In this document: piece by piece, positions 39,801 to 55,065 of the stretch
Position numbering within the stretch: position 1 is the stretch's first letter
Layout of the letters: every line of letters starts with the position of its first letter
Origin: Siphlonurus alternatus
Taxonomy: Eukaryota > Arthropoda > Insecta > Ephemeroptera > Siphlonuridae
Reading direction: 5' to 3'
NCBI GenBank assembly: GCA_949825025.1
Contig: OX463781.1
Coordinates: 27,413,192 to 27,477,191, forward strand
DNA length: 64,000 bases
Translations under genes and position numbers: made by a program
The notes under the pieces: generated by a model
What the model was told of the DNA's origin: nothing
What the model saw: the letters and a program-made list of their open reading frames with translations, nothing else
Database searches by the model: none

Positions 39801-40871
39801 GAAAATGAAGTCCATTTGGTTGTGTTGTGTTTTTTTTTTTTTTTTTTTTGCCTGCTGACTTTTTAGCTTTTATATTCTATTCCTGTTTAACCTTCTTCTT
39901 GTGAACAGAGGAGCTGTTATCGTGTAATAGGATTTTATTGTTCTCTAACTCTCTCAACGCTGCTACTTTTCTAATTTACTTAAATGTTATCTTACATTTA
40001 AACTTAAGTACTTACTAGAATTGCTGTAGTTTCTATTCAAGTAAAATAATATATTCTTTGTTAAGATTTTTTTTTAAACTTTATTAAACATTAACTTTAA
40101 TATTATACACTATAAATACAAATGTCATGTAGATTAATGCATTATCATTATTATTATGATGCTATTGTGATGGTTTTGTTTACATTGTTGATTTATGCAT
40201 TCAATTATTTCTTCTAAGTATAATATGTACATACTATCGTTGTCTTAACTAGCTGATAATTTTGAAGTGCAAAAAGATTTATTTTATTTCTCTTTTTGTT
40301 TAAATCTTAGTTTAAAAGTAACACGCTTATTTTTTATATATTTACTTTTTTTGGTCAAGACTGCATATAATAAAAAATTAAGTGGCTGGTTGAATATTTT
40401 AGGAACGAAAATCTTCCCAATAATACTTGATCTTTAATTGTTAATAGTTTATATCGCTGATATGAAAATAGCTTTTGCAGCGGTGAGGTTTATTCAGAGA
40501 GCTTACATTAAAAACATAAACGCTCTGGCTAGTTAAGCACTCTGTCTTCTACAACCACCAGTAAAGAGAGAATATGAAGGTTAGCGAAAAATAAAACTCT
40601 TTAAATGTATTTTACCTATATTGCAGTTCATTATAGACGTAATAATTAACTAATTATTTCTAACTGACATTTAATATCCTGACACAATTTGTATTCACGT
40701 GAATTAAAACAAAAATACAATAGAATTGTTCTCAAAGGAATATTACATAACATGACGTATAATTATTGTATAATTACCACTAAATTGTATTGCAGTGCTT
40801 CTTCTAATTTCATTGACTTTAGACTCCGACATACATGCAGCCACTAACGTTTTGTTGGCATGATGTTGCAG

Positions 40872-41079
40872 GTTGCCTGGATGCACTTCGAGCAGAGCGC
40901 CATCCTGACGGTGCACAACCACGTGATCACACGCAACCCACGCATCTCCGTGTCGCACGACAAGCACCGCACGTGGTTCCTCCACATCAGCAACGTGCAG
41001 GAGGAGGACAAAGGTCGCTACATGTGTCAGATTAACACCGTGCAGGCCAAGACTCAGTTCGGCTACCTCCACGTCGTCG
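40872..41079 (+). CDS. DIP/lachesin-family Ig protein, internal exon b (C-terminal half of Ig domain 1)
   Basis: The exon follows GTTGCAG and ends before the donor GTGAGT at 41080. It starts in phase 0 and ends with one extra base (phase 1), encoding 69 residues. It holds the core tryptophan of the Ig fold (residue 3, VAWMH), an HNHVITRNPRISV segment, and the D-x-G-x-Y-x-C motif DKGRYMCQIN, whose cysteine (residue 52) closes Ig1. It then ends in the G-strand motif GYLHVV. The string of ITRNPRI, a WFLHI-type E strand and a YMCQINT end is characteristic of DIPs and separates them from Dprs and from lachesin itself. The extra base joins exactly to the next exon to give the usual VVVPPNI linker between Ig1 and Ig2. 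It is GC-richer than its flanks, as expected for coding sequence in an AT-rich genome. Confidence 0.95.
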
Positions 41080-42501
41080 GTGAGTACTCGCAGGGGAATT
41101 TGAGTCCATTCCAAGGGACTCTTGATTATGTCTAATCAATATTGCATGATGAACATCACTTAAATTGCTATTCTGATCTAATTTAGATTCTTCTGATTTT
41201 TTAACAAGGAAAGTGTTAACTAATCTTCTCTTTCTGGCGGCTATCTTCAAACAGAAAGGATATTTTAAGACTTTGCATCTGTCGGAAAGAGGCGTGGTAA
41301 TCTCAACTACCAAAGTTCTAATAAGTTTTTTAAAAATAGTTGCTGCTGTTCGTGAAAAAATTTAATATTTAAAAGGAATGACTTTTTATGCTGACTCATT
41401 CACATCAATTTACTAAAATGTACTTTTTTTAACATATCTTTGCTTTGATGTATCTTTATGCACTATTTCAGATTAAAAAAGACAAGCACGTCTTTATAAG
41501 ATGAAATATTAGAAATTACGTATACAGTACATCTTCATTTTAGGAAGGATGAATTTGTTTTTGAGGGGAAAAGACGCCAAAATATTAGATTTGGATGTGT
41601 TTAGGGTAACTTTAGGGGAAAAATTCTTAATTATGGATACGTTGCGTAAACCTGAAAGAAAATTGTGCCATTTCACGTACCGTAGCGATGACAATGTAGT
41701 CTAGAGATATATGTTAACAATGAAGCCTAGAGATACATCAATACAAGAATAATAATTGCAAACTTCTGGGCACATTTTCTGCAAGAGACCTACAGGCAGT
41801 ATACACCACTATAAACATTACGAGGCTCACCAATAAACATTATTTCAAAGCAAGCACCCTAGTTAAAACACTTGGATGGTTAAATTTAATTAATATTAAA
41901 TCTACAAAAACGCTTGCTTCATTACGTTTCGAGAGCAGAAGGTGCACTGTTCAATCTTTGAGCTTGCTGACTTTGCTTTTTTAATGATGATTTGATCATA
42001 ATTAATGTGATTACTCATGCTGAAACTGGTGGGCGGCTATGAACAATAAAAAATCTCAGTTATTAAAAGTCAAGAGAAAAAATGTATTGCAATATATTTT
42101 CTTTTACATTTTTCAAGTTTTTTTATTCTTTTATTAATTAAAAGAAATCAAAGGAAATTTCGTCAAATCTTTTCTCTTCTCATCTTAATTAAGAAAGTAG
42201 GAATTAAGTTTGACTCATAATTATGTCAAGACTTAAGAACATTGAAGTTTTACTTTCACACTTTCACAATTAAAAACCATCATTGAAGTAAAAAAAAAAA
42301 AAAAAAATCTTAAATCAATTTTGTTATATTTTACATTATAAGTTAACGTTAAAATTATGTAAAACTTGATGATTCTAATATTGGAAAAAATAAACTTTGT
42401 TTCTTTACTTTCTCATCATATGGTACACACTGTATTTTGTTGTATATTTAAATATACAAATTTGTGTACGTCAGCAGCGTGGCTTCATCGTTGTATTTTG
42501 A

Positions 42502-42880
<379 letters not shown>

Positions 42881-43185
42881 ATGCAACCACAACATCATGT
42901 CACTAATAACTATTGTAATGAGACATTATTCACCTTAAACATTCACTCGCAATACAACTTGCTATTATTAATAATTAATATTTATAGTTTAACATTATTG
43001 CAAGTACTTAATCATATTATTTCAATGTATAAATTATAACTTTGATCTGCAATGAACAAAGTGTAATAGAGCATACAAATTACCCATATAATGTATAACA
43101 TATATCTTAACTTCTTAAAACAGTTTTTGTGTCGATATCAATGTAACGAACCGAGTGATGTAGTAACATTTAACTTAAAAAATAA

Positions 43186-43330
43186 TAAGGGGCATTCACA
43201 AAGTCTTAAGGCCACATTTAAGGCTCGATAATTTAAAGCTTGATTTTAGACGTGTTTTTTAGACCCAAAATTTCTGGTGTTAAATTATTGAGCCTTAATT
43301 GTGGCCTTAAGGATTTGTGAATGCCCCTTA
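43186..43330. mobile_element. 145-bp MITE with perfect 17-bp TIR and TAA target site
   Basis: The ends TAAGGGGCATTCACAAA and TTTGTGAATGCCCCTTA are perfectly inverted, and the match continues through CTTAAGGCCACA and GGCTC.ATAATTTAA. TAA stands on both sides (43183-43185 and 43331-43333). A 3-bp TAA duplication suggests the PIF/Harbinger superfamily, although the local sequence also allows other readings of the TSD. Confidence 0.85.
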
Positions 43331-43927
43331 TAATTACTCTCATTTCAGCAGTTTTTAAATCATTTAATGTTAAAGAAGCGCTCCACTTCTACCTCCCCTC
43401 ATTTGTTGCAGTAACGTGTAAACGTATTTTTTATATAGAATTTTGTGGTAACATTACGTTACGACAAAATTGCTTTTGTAACTTTCTTTCAGTTACAAAA
43501 TAAGCTTGTTTTAATAATATGCCACTCAAAATATCCAAAAAGAATTTTATAATAATTTCAGTAAAAAAAGCATTTCAAGTAGATTATAATTGGCTACTAT
43601 TTTCTATCATATTTTTGACCATTAAAACCATCTCTTTAAAGTTCTTTTGAGATGCCAATCTAGTCGAGTGGACATCCAAGACGGATTTATTATATTTTCG
43701 TCATCCAATTAAACCACCACTTCACACGGATGACCGGAGATCAAGACAATAATTACGTGATTCTAGGGGACACTCCATCAAAATCAACGACAAATGTCTC
43801 CTCCACTACTCAAAAAATTTTCCAACATAGCCTCTTGAAGTTACTGCTTACTAGTTTTAAAATTTGAAAACTTACAGAAGAAACTTTGATGGAATTTCAA
43901 TTTCATGACTTCTGTACTAAAATAATC

Positions 43928-44176
43928 TGAATTTTTTATTACATATTTGGATAAATGACTTCAAAATTGTCAACTTTTCTCAATTTTTTTAACCTTCTAA
44001 CATTTGCAAATATATAATGCGCAAGCATAAGGAAACTATGACGTCAAGGTGTTTTCCCACTCAATTTTAAGGTTGTTAAAATAGGGTTCAAAAAAAATCT
44101 GAACAAAATTGATAATATTTACATTTACAATACATAACTTCAACTATCCAAAAATATAAATGTTAAAAAAAAAATC
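43928..44176. mobile_element. Palindromic MITE, family A, copy 4
   Basis: The left arm has ACATATTTGGATAAATGACT and the right arm has CATAACTTCAACTATCCAAA, which are inverted. The centre reads GCGCAAGCATAAGGAAACTATGACGTCAAGGTG, corresponding to the centre of copy 1 (positions 590-630) in inverted order. It contains TGACGTCA at 44039-44046. Confidence 0.75.
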
Positions 44177-47100
44177 ATCCAGGTTGCCCATTTTAGTGTA
44201 AAATGCTTTGTTTATTTGTGTTGGCTTAAAAATCATTGTCTCTGATTGTGAGTAAAACTCGACCCTAAAATAAGTTCGAAAAAATTTGTCCTTTCATCAT
44301 TTTCATCTCATCTGATAGCATTGAAATAAAAAAATAAAGTTGTGATCATTAATTTATTTAATTTTATCCTGACATATTTTTTAAATAATATTATATATTT
44401 AAAAAAAAAATGAAATTTTCAGCATATTTTTATTATTTATTTCTTTTGCTTTTAGTTTTATACATATATATATATATATATATATATAAAATAAATAAGC
44501 TGCTCGCGGCTTTGCAGTTAAAAGCATAAAAAAATATTAAATTTATATAATATTTTATTATTTTTATCTGAACTCAGTTTTAGGTGTCAATACAACTTTC
44601 CGGCTTTTGTAGACCAAACCTAGCGTTGCTTGGGATTTTTGAGGGTCCTTTCCAAACCGATGTAGCCACAAGGCTTAACAATCCCAGCATTATTTTATGA
44701 CTAGTTGTGACTAAAGGAACCATAAAACTCTCAGTCAGGATGGTCGGTAATTGATGGAAGATGCCTTCGATCACCTCCCAGATGCATGAGCTAAAAGCAT
44801 ACTTATTAGCGTTTAGTTTAGAATTTTCAAATATTAGCATCAGTGTAGGCTGACTTTTTATATTTATTCCACACAACGATAATAATTTTTGTATCATAAA
44901 AACAAATAATACATCAAGTGATTTCATCAATATTTTTGTTTGCTAATACCATTTCATTGACAAAATATTAAAATCTGTCCAAATTATAACAACTACAAAT
45001 TTTGCGAATACTTTTAATTAACAATAATTTTATTTACTCTGTGATATATATGTAATTTAAAATATATACATATATAAATAAAATAAAATACGAGAGTAAG
45101 CATACATACAGTATAGAAGATATATATAGACAACAAACACATATTGGAAATTAAATTAAATTTTGTCACTATTGGGACTCATGAGAGAAGAGAGACTTGG
45201 CGCAGAGCGTGTTTACTTTGTTTATCGTGTCAACATGGCGACGTGCGTGCGGCCAACCCGTGAGGACTACACGAGTCAGTGACGTGAAGAAGGGGGTGGG
45301 GGAGATTCCTCCAAGGTGCACTGCACTCTGCATACTTGCATAAATTTATTACAGAATGGCCAGTAAAAAAAAAATAACGAATATATACATATTATGCAGC
45401 AAAATCTTTAACAGGAGTTGCATGTATACTTTATTGTATTAAAAAGTAAAGAAATTTAATTTGTAAAAGAAAGCATTACATTAAAAAACAACCTCATTGT
45501 TCTGAAAATATGAACATAAATACGTTCTCCAAAATGGTGGTTGAACATTACATTGTTCAGGTTCTCCTATAGTGGAGAATTTTCACATCTTCCTCAATCA
45601 AATTTCAAATAATTTACCTTAACAGGATAGTATAAAGGTATAAACTGTAAATAAAAATTTGAATAAGAGCATCACTATTAATGTTGCATCAGTTAGCCAG
45701 TTTGTTGAAATTACATGACAGTAAATCAAAATGTTGTGTATTAAAAATACTCACAAACTTCGTAGTTGTTATAATTGTGACTGATTTTCAATTTTTTTCA
45801 ATGAAATGATTAACAAACAACAATGATGATGACACCACTCCATTTATTATTTGCGTTTATAATAAAAAATATTATTACGTTACATAGAATTTTGTGTGAC
45901 GAGTCATTCTACGTTGGGCTTAGCATTTCAAACTAATCAATGAAAAAAAAAAAAAGATTAATAATTTCAAAATTAAAACTAATTTTTACTTTAATATGAA
46001 ACTTGAATGAGCTTAATTCACTTTAATATAAGTGCTAATAAATTTCTATTTTAATCACAACATAATAATGTGATCAGTATTTATTGTTTATAATATATTA
46101 CAAAGGTTAGTTTTGTCCTTCCTTCTTGTCTATCTTTTTATTGAAGGTTTGATGCAAGCCAACAAGCATGCAGGCGAACCATTTAGTTGGTGGGCGGGCA
46201 TCGTCAGTCGAGAGAATGACCGACTAATGATGAATGAGACAATACAAAATTGACAATGCAGTCAAGGTATTATTTATTAAAATAATATGATGCAGTTATG
46301 TAGATAAAAAGAAACTGAACTGTTAAATAAAAAAAATGCATTATTGTTGTTAACGTTTCAATTAATATTATTGTTTAATGTAGTAATTTCAATTTTCAAT
46401 CCAATCACTCCACATTAAATATTAATTGTAACTTACTATATACGGCTAATTACCACATATAAAATTATAATTACAATACGATGAGAGATAAAGAATAGAT
46501 GATATTTATGACAATGGCCAGCATTGTTTTAGTTGATGTGAGTGGATAATTATTGTCACAGTCAGAGAATCTGCACAACACAAACTCAATCTGCATGTCA
46601 TCACAAAGGAGAGCAGGTAGTTGCCACCTAACTTGATTACTCTCTCCTCTCATGATGAAAGCCACAAACGCCAATGGCTGCTCTACACAATTCGACACAG
46701 AAGCTTGTTGTTCGTTTTCTTTTGTACTATACTAAATTCAATCACCGTTCTCTTTTCATACATTAAAATACAACAAAGATACAACGATAACAATATAAAT
46801 AATACAGCTCTAGTTTCTCTCTGTAATTGAAACTCTAATTGTAAGTGTAATCAACTTGAAAATCGTAGGTAAATATTTATCACATGCATATTGTTTTGTT
46901 TTTTTGTTTTTTTCTAAACATTATTTTACTGTTTATTATACTACTTCAGTATTAATGATGTGTATTTGTTATATAAAAAAGCACAGTCATGCAATTTGTA
47001 ATTGAAATTATTATTGTTGGTTACATTTACTGAAATAAATTGTGAATTGTTAATGGAACTTTTGCAAGTGATTTCCTGTAGGCTATAAATTTTACTTTCT

Positions 47101-50023
47101 ATTGTATTTTTTTAATTATTGTATATATAATATGCATATATATATATATTTGCTTTTTGCAAAGATATTAAAATGGTATATTAATTATTCATATTTTTTA
47201 CATACTGGGTTTTTACATTAATAAATAAAAACAATTAATTAATCTTTAGGCATCAAACAGCAATTTTTGTATTAAAAACAACATATTTCTACGGAATAAC
47301 CATTTTTTGGAAACTATTATCGAAATAATGATTAAAAAATAATGTTTAAAAAGTTTCCTCTCTCACCAGTCAGAGTATTCCACCCAATGCCATGTAATGA
47401 TTGTCTACTGACTCTACTGGTATGCATAATTCTTTGTTCCACCATCATGTTTATACGTTAATTATTATATAATAATAATAGTGTCCATGGGGATAAAAAA
47501 TCCTAATATTTACTACGATATTTTATGCCATGTTTTTAATGTATTTAGTTTACTCTTTCATAATTTATTATCTGACAGAATATTTAGTTATTGTCTACGT
47601 AACTTCATGTCCCAGAAAAAAATTTAACTTTCGAACCTAAAAATTTAGAACAATTTCAAATACGTTTAGCTATCCCACCTATATGAAAATTCTTGTTGGA
47701 AGTCTCTCTATATATATTTAAAATAATTAATACCATGCAGAGAATACATGTTATAACTTTTCTTCGTATTATTAGGAATTGGTATAGATTTGGAAGCTTA
47801 CAAATGGAATGAATGGATTTAAGCTCTTTATGTGTTTTTACTCACAAAGAGAATTCAGTGGGCGGACGATACGGTAGATTACCTGGGGCTTGCACTGCAA
47901 CTTTAATACGTGAGGCTGATTAAGTACCTTGACCCCCCAGCTTTCAATTTGCCTGGTCCTTTCAGAGCTCAGGTAAATTGTTTGAATAACCACTAACTTT
48001 ATTGAATATTAACAGCACGGCCAAGTTATTCCGGCCTTCATAAGGGAAATATTTAAGCGAATAATCATAAAATTAATTTGTCATAATTTGTTAGTTTTGC
48101 TTGTTCAATAAGTAAATTATTAAAAGGGTTTCTAAATCATAATTTCTATTACGTTCTTGAATCATAAAATCTTGGATCAAAAAACTAATTTGTAGGTAAT
48201 ATGTTTATGTCACTATAGATAGAAATATTTATATAAAAGATAATATTTTTTATTATCCTTTCAAATAATGGATAGATATAATATATAGATTTAGGAAGAA
48301 TTTTTAGATTTCATTTTTTATTTAATTCTACTCAAAATGTCTATATATTCTTATTATATTTAAGATTTAAGTTAAAAAACGCAATATTTTCTCTCACTTT
48401 CCCTCATATTGAATCAATGTTGTATTAGCGAGTTCTTTAAATTGTGTACTTTTAAATTTCAATCGTTGTATGCTATTATATAAAATATAAATTACAGTAA
48501 TTCTAAAATGTACATTATTTTACTTTTTTTATTACTAAATATTCTCTCTAGGGGATGATTATTTATTAAAAAACTTCTTTGTGCAATCTCGATTCAATAT
48601 ATTTTTGGGTCTACCTATTTTTGTCAGTGGCTATACAAAAATCTCAATGTTATTGAATTGTGGGAAAAATGCAAAGAAAATGTAAGATATAAAAATGTTC
48701 AATGAAATGGCCGTGAAAGGAAAATTATTTTAACTTGTCCTGCTGCTTTCAAACACTATTTTAATACCAACGTTTTTATATATGTATTAAAAATTTATAA
48801 ATAAAAATATACCAATTATAAAAATTGTATATATATATTTTTTTTAGATACAAAATAGCATTGAAGAAATTCGAGGCAGTAAAATTATCTACGTTTTTCT
48901 TGTTCAAGTGCTCAGAAATAATTTTTTTCGTTCAGTTGGGGTAAAAAAAGACGAGGAAAACATTCATAAAAAAAAACATGTAGTTTTGTAAGGACTTTTA
49001 TACATAAAAAAGACACTCTTTCTGAGGCATCCTTCACGTTTTATAAAATATGAAACTTATAATAAAATAAAATTACTTCCTATCTATATAAATATACAAA
49101 TGTCATGTATTTAATTTCATTAAAGTCAAACCGAGTAAGTATTTTTTTTTTCTGTGGTCTTGTCTTAACATTATAACGTAACATGCGTTATTTCATCATC
49201 AAGTACTCATTTGCCCACAAAACATCCCGTAATGGAAATTAATGAGGGTGAATTTCATGTTACATAAAACTACGTCCTCTCTCATTTACATAAATAATAA
49301 AGTAATATAATGAAGTTGTAAATTACTTTCATATAAAAAGACTTGTTACAAAGTAACCTTCGTTGAGTATTATTTTGTATATACAGTGTAATTGTATATA
49401 ATTACTGGTTTTGAGCTTGCACACATTATTCAAATCTCCACACCTGAGGCTTCTCAGCATTAACCACCTCACTCTATATACCTGATGTTGTTTCACTCTG
49501 CGTTTTCTCAGTACTGCTTTCTTCTAATTAAAAATGCAACGATTTTGCTAAAAACAACTGTATGAGTTCTACTTTAACGTCCTTATTATTATTACTGATG
49601 ATATTTGACTTTGAAGTAATTAATTAGGAAAATATTCATTTAACCTCAAAAAATTTTATATCATAGGAAGTATTAAAAAAATGGTTTTATATATATGTTT
49701 GAAATACTAAATTTAAGCCATGTTGACGTGACGGTGTTTAAAACGGATCGGTTGAAGACGAATGTTATTACTCTTCTAGGTTGACGACATCTAATATGAT
49801 CTAATTCAATACTGCTCATATAATTTGATCCTATATTATTTTGTATAAACAATTTTATTAGAATTTTGTAATAGCATTTGCTTTTCTTACATTAAATAAA
49901 TAAATAATTATTAATATTTTGACAAAAATTTCAGAAATAACCTAAAATTTCTTCCACAAACAAATTTACTCTGAATTTCAGTAAGTAATCTAGCAATAAA
50001 AAAGAAACTGTAATATACAGTAT

Positions 50024-50024
50024 G

Positions 50025-50101
<77 letters not shown>
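50024..50101. repeat. (AT)n microsatellite
   Basis: About 39 AT units. Other long (AT)n tracts lie at 24412-24503 (tail of the SINE) and 32369-32419. Confidence 0.97.
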
Positions 50102-50104
<3 letters not shown>

Positions 50105-51132
50105 CATACTACATTACCAAGTTCTTTAAAAATGCGCAAAATATTCAACAATTCGAAAAGGCTCTTTTTTATTGCTAGATCACTTACTGAAATTCAGAGT
50201 AAATCTTTTATATATAATATATATAATGTTATATTATATAACAACTAAAAGATTTAATTAAATTTCATTTTTAGCTATCAATCAGATTTCAAAAAGTAAA
50301 ATGAAATTATTGAATATTTGTTTGTGTAATTTTCAATTTCATTTTTAAATTTATTTAAAATACGTATTATATTATATGGTATATTATTCTTATTTTTCTG
50401 TGCAATGCATCAGTTTACGTCAAGCTTAAAAAAAAGCTTGACGCATGTCATGTTTGAAGAAATTCCATGCATAATTACAGTTTTATCGCGATTAAATTAT
50501 AGTAAATTTCCTCATTTTAATTAAGTAAATTTGCAATTTGTTAAAGTTTATATAGCTAATTTATTGCAAAGATTTGTTGCATTCCAGTGTTTTTTTTTAA
50601 ATTAAATTTAAAAAACATAAAACTAACTATACGATTCAAATATCACCACCTTATATCAGAAGTTGCATGTTTAAATCATTGCAAAGTACAACTATTTTTA
50701 TAACCATAATATTATAAATAACAAACAAAAGTCACCTGCATGGCTCAAAAAATGCGTTTAAACGAATGTTGCTATTAATAATATTAATATAAAATTATTA
50801 CCATAAATTAATTCTTTAATCATTGAATTGAATAGAGAGTTGAATTCTCAAATACCACAATTAATATATAAGAGTAAAACCATCATAACTTGAATATTAT
50901 ACATTTTAATAACTGATCGTGAGAGAGAGAGTCAATGTAGCGCACATTAATCAAGGTGAAAATGTTAACTGCTAGGAAACGAGATCATATTTCAGTGGCC
51001 CGGCATGCAAATCGTACACTGCACGCTGCAAGTGCAGCAGATTGCCCCCCCCCCCCCCCTCGCGGTGATGAATGGCGCCGACATGACTCCAGCCGACCGT
51101 ACACTCACGCGCAAATTACTTGTACCTCCTCT

Positions 51133-51286
51133 AAGCTGGAATTACACTATGCAATTGTTCTGTTTGTTGCATACAACATTTCTCTACGAGAAAATTTTAT
51201 CACCATGACAAACAAGTGTAGAATTGAAATTTTCTTTTATGTGAAAATTGTATTCAATTAATAAAAAAATTGCATTGTACCAGCTT
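51133..51286. mobile_element. 154-bp MITE, AAGCCGGTATTACAC-type, copy 2
   Basis: The left end AAGCTGGAATTACACTATGC and right end GCATTGTACCAGCTT are imperfect inverted repeats, and the ends resemble the element at 10414-10547. The interior also has GAAAATTTTATCACC and GAAAATTGTATTC, related to the other copy's inner sequence. Confidence 0.65.
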
Positions 51287-52144
51287 TTATTTTGTTGTAT
51301 TCGTATAATGTCAATTTCCTTGATATTGTATACCCACATGAGGTAGAGATTCTCAAGACCGCAAATGTATGAAAATATTATCATGCCTATATGAGAGGTA
51401 AAACAATTTATTTTATAAATATAATATTGTTGGTAGAAATATAAAAATTGTTTTACATTTATATATATATATTTATAACTTAGTTTTAAAAATACAATAA
51501 CATGGGCTGTGTATATAGAACAAAATTTGATGAATTGTTCTTTTAAAGTAAACTTTTGAATACAATAAAACTCCATTGTTATCGTTTTTTAATTGAAACG
51601 GTAAATAATTAAAGACGACTGCGGCTGACTGGAATGGGGGAGGTCGGTTTGTATTTTAACAAACTTTTAATTCAAAAGATTTTTATGAATTTCTTTATTA
51701 ATTATTAAAACCCTTAAAATTGGAAAGAGCTGTTGAAACACTTGCAAGAACTTCATTATCAGGAACAATGTACCGATACATCGACGAAGAACTTAAGTTT
51801 TGCAGCGTAAGTTTGAATAATTTACATCGAAATGTCATGATAATACGATTATGTGCTACCATCAGTTACCAAAACAACTCCCAGACTCTCAAGTTTGGTG
51901 TAACAGTCTAACAAACTGTCTTAATTTTCAACATCTTGATCAACTTCTTCAGGAAAATCGAAGTAACTGATTGGTAAGCAAATGACAGTCTGATGTATTA
52001 TAAGATTTATTTGACAGTAATTCTCTTTATTGCAAAGCAGGAGTTAGGTAATTTTTATTAAATAACAAAGATAATAGTAGTGGTACTTTACATACATTAA
52101 TTTAATTAATTATTCAAACTTCCTGTGTTAAAATTATGATTTTA

Positions 52145-52183
<39 letters not shown>

Positions 52184-52382
52184 GTATAAAATAAACTGAG
52201 ACTGTTTTACATTTTCTAAAGTACTGGAAAGATTGTAATAATATCAAAACAGAGGAAAACTTTATTATTATAAACATTTTACATATTTGTTTATAAACCA
52301 TTATTTGTTAGAGCATTTCTAGATGTGATGAGGAGAGCTTGCAAAGTAAGCGTGCGTGGGATTATAACGTGTAGTATATGTA

Positions 52383-52541
<159 letters not shown>

Positions 52542-54964
52542 TCGTTAAGGCTCCTCCGGTTGACTTTAGCGCCCCCCGGTGCAGAGGAGGTACTGAGAGG
52601 ATGTGGGAGGAGGTGGAAGCTCGCGGAATATTAAACCGAGAACAACGCCCTTCCTTTCGTGGGAGAAACGGCAGCATGATCGCGCGATCTGACTCAAGCA
52701 ATATCATCTCGTCTTATAGGCTATAACCTAATATAGGAACTTTTAAACGTAAACCAACCTCTATAATATATATAATATGGATGTAGTTTTGTAAAGAAAT
52801 GGTATATATTTAATGTTGATACGAGTAATGCCATGCCTAAAAAACATCATATCTCTTTTTATGATGATGCAATTGTATTCAAAACGATGAATCAAAATTT
52901 GATGTGTTTTCAAATTTATATAACAATTTTATGCGTCTAAGAAACCTAAAGTATAATCACAAAGTTTTAGTGTCTGTTGAAGAATAAGAGAAGTATTGAA
53001 AATTTTATTTACCTGCTTTTATAAAATTACTAAATAAAATAAAATTATGTCTCAATAAAAATTATAATAGTATGAGTTTTTAATAAAAATTCTTGATATT
53101 TTATTTTCAGTAAGTATTAAAATTGCCCACAAATTGCCATCATTTTATATTTCACGAACATAAACAGCGTGATTTAGTAAAACAGTAAAAAAAAAAAAAA
53201 GTCTATTTGTTTAAAAACTTGAGAAAGTTTTTTAAAACTTTATATTTTTTCTCTCGCATGCTACACAGTTTGCTGGAGCTTAGCGTTTCAGTCAATAAAG
53301 AGGATTTGTAGGGCTGTTGGTCGCAAGCAGGAAGGGTTCAGGGAGATTGGATAAACGGGCCGTTACTCCTTGTTAGCCCCATCCCCCTCGCCACTTGGCC
53401 GCGCAAATCCTGCTGGAGCAAAGACGTTCCTGCATCTAGCTAGTACACACATATTTGAGTTGATATTATAATGGCAAGTTTATGACCTCCTGTTATTTGT
53501 GATATACAGTACATCACTTGTGGTTAAATATCAGTCTTAAATGTTATGTATAGACCAGGTAGAATTTTCTTTATATATAATACCTTATATACTTTCTGTC
53601 AGCAATGGTGTAACCCTTGGAAAAGTGTGAATAGTTTACTTGACTATTTTTAGTACAATGAAGCTCAATTTTGTTCTACTTATCTGTTACGGTACAGTAA
53701 TAAAAGAAAAAATTCTATCAGCAGAAGATTTTTATAAGTAACAATGGAAGTAATATTACAACAAAGGGAGTTTCATAATACAAAGTTAAAAAACAAATAG
53801 AAACTATTTTTTTCATTCTCTAACTTGTAAGTGCATTTCTTTCCATTTTAAATTTTCCATCGCTATATTTGATACAGTTTAGTAATTTTGCTTGAGGAGA
53901 TTAATCGACATATCCTGAAAGTCTTTAACTTGGAACTGATGAACGTCTCTAATGGGACTATTGTAAAGCACCTTTTAAATGGGAGAAAGAAAATATATTG
54001 TTATGTAAATATACAGTATAATATTTTATATTTTATGTAATATACACATGTTATGAATTATAAATGCAAAATTAGATAAAAACTAAAATAACATTTATTT
54101 CATGTTTATATGTAATGCTGAAGTATTATTTCTAAAATTTCATTATACCAAACAAAATGTACTCCTCTTTCAAACACGAAATACAATAGCACGTAGGTAT
54201 TTGACATTATTCAGAAGCTTTCACAAAATTTGAGACACCCTTCTTGTATTTACAGCATTCAAATTTGATTTAATGCTTTATTTCCCTTAAACATAGCAAA
54301 CAAATAATATTGCATTTGAATCACGTATTATATAAATCAATCCACGTACAACAAAACGCATTAAAATAATAAACTGAGACAAGATTTCAATTAATATGTG
54401 CCAGTGACATATTTAGGAATATATAATATTTTTTTTTTTTAGGACAAATATGATAATATGGTTCTCATCAGTTTGTAACAAGTCAAAAAGCATCAGATTA
54501 ATAAATTATCATGTTCTTATAATGCTTCATTGAAAAATTTAACTGCCCTTAAATTTAACTAACCTTAAATTTAAAGGGTTAAAATTAAAAAATTGCATTT
54601 TTTTTTATAGTCTTCTGCAGTCTTCTATTTACTTTATCATAAAATATATGCATCTTTTTAAAGTATTTTATTTGGCATGAACCTTTTATGTATATAAAAC
54701 TAAACATCACATAAATTAATTAAGTAATTGTTATGGTATGGTTCAAGTGGTTGTCAGCATAATTACATATAAAGCGACAATGTATAAGAAAGCGTTCTGT
54801 AAACCAGAGCTAACAACCTGTAAAAAAAAAAAAAATAAAAAATAAAAAAATCAAATCAAACTGCAAAACTCTGTTGCGTCTGCATACTAATGTAACTTGC
54901 AAGCACAGAGAAAGACATTTTACATGAATATAGTATAAAATCTTAGCGTTGAGCAAAACAATTT

Positions 54965-55065
54965 TGAAGGGGTTAGATCGAGCATTAAAAGAAATTTGAA
55001 AATGTAATATACAATATGTAAGTCGAGGTCCTCTATCTAAATAATTATATGCACACAAAATTTCA
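54965..55065. mobile_element. Solo arm of MITE family A, copy 5
   Basis: Only the right half is recognisable: GAAGGGGTTAGATCGA, then a decayed stretch, then TATGTAAGTCGAGGTCCTCT and ATCTAAATAAT. This matches copy 1 at about 655-725. The left arm is absent or too decayed to see. Confidence 0.6.

Noticed and set aside
40743..41114. 123-codon minus-strand frame and the 66-codon plus-strand frame over exon b
   Set aside because: They are shadows of exon b in other frames.
50410..50450. Short hairpin GTCAAGCTT / AAGCTTGAC as a possible terminator or microRNA
   Set aside because: The stem is only about 20 bp with no flanking precursor structure or copies. Too little supports a function.
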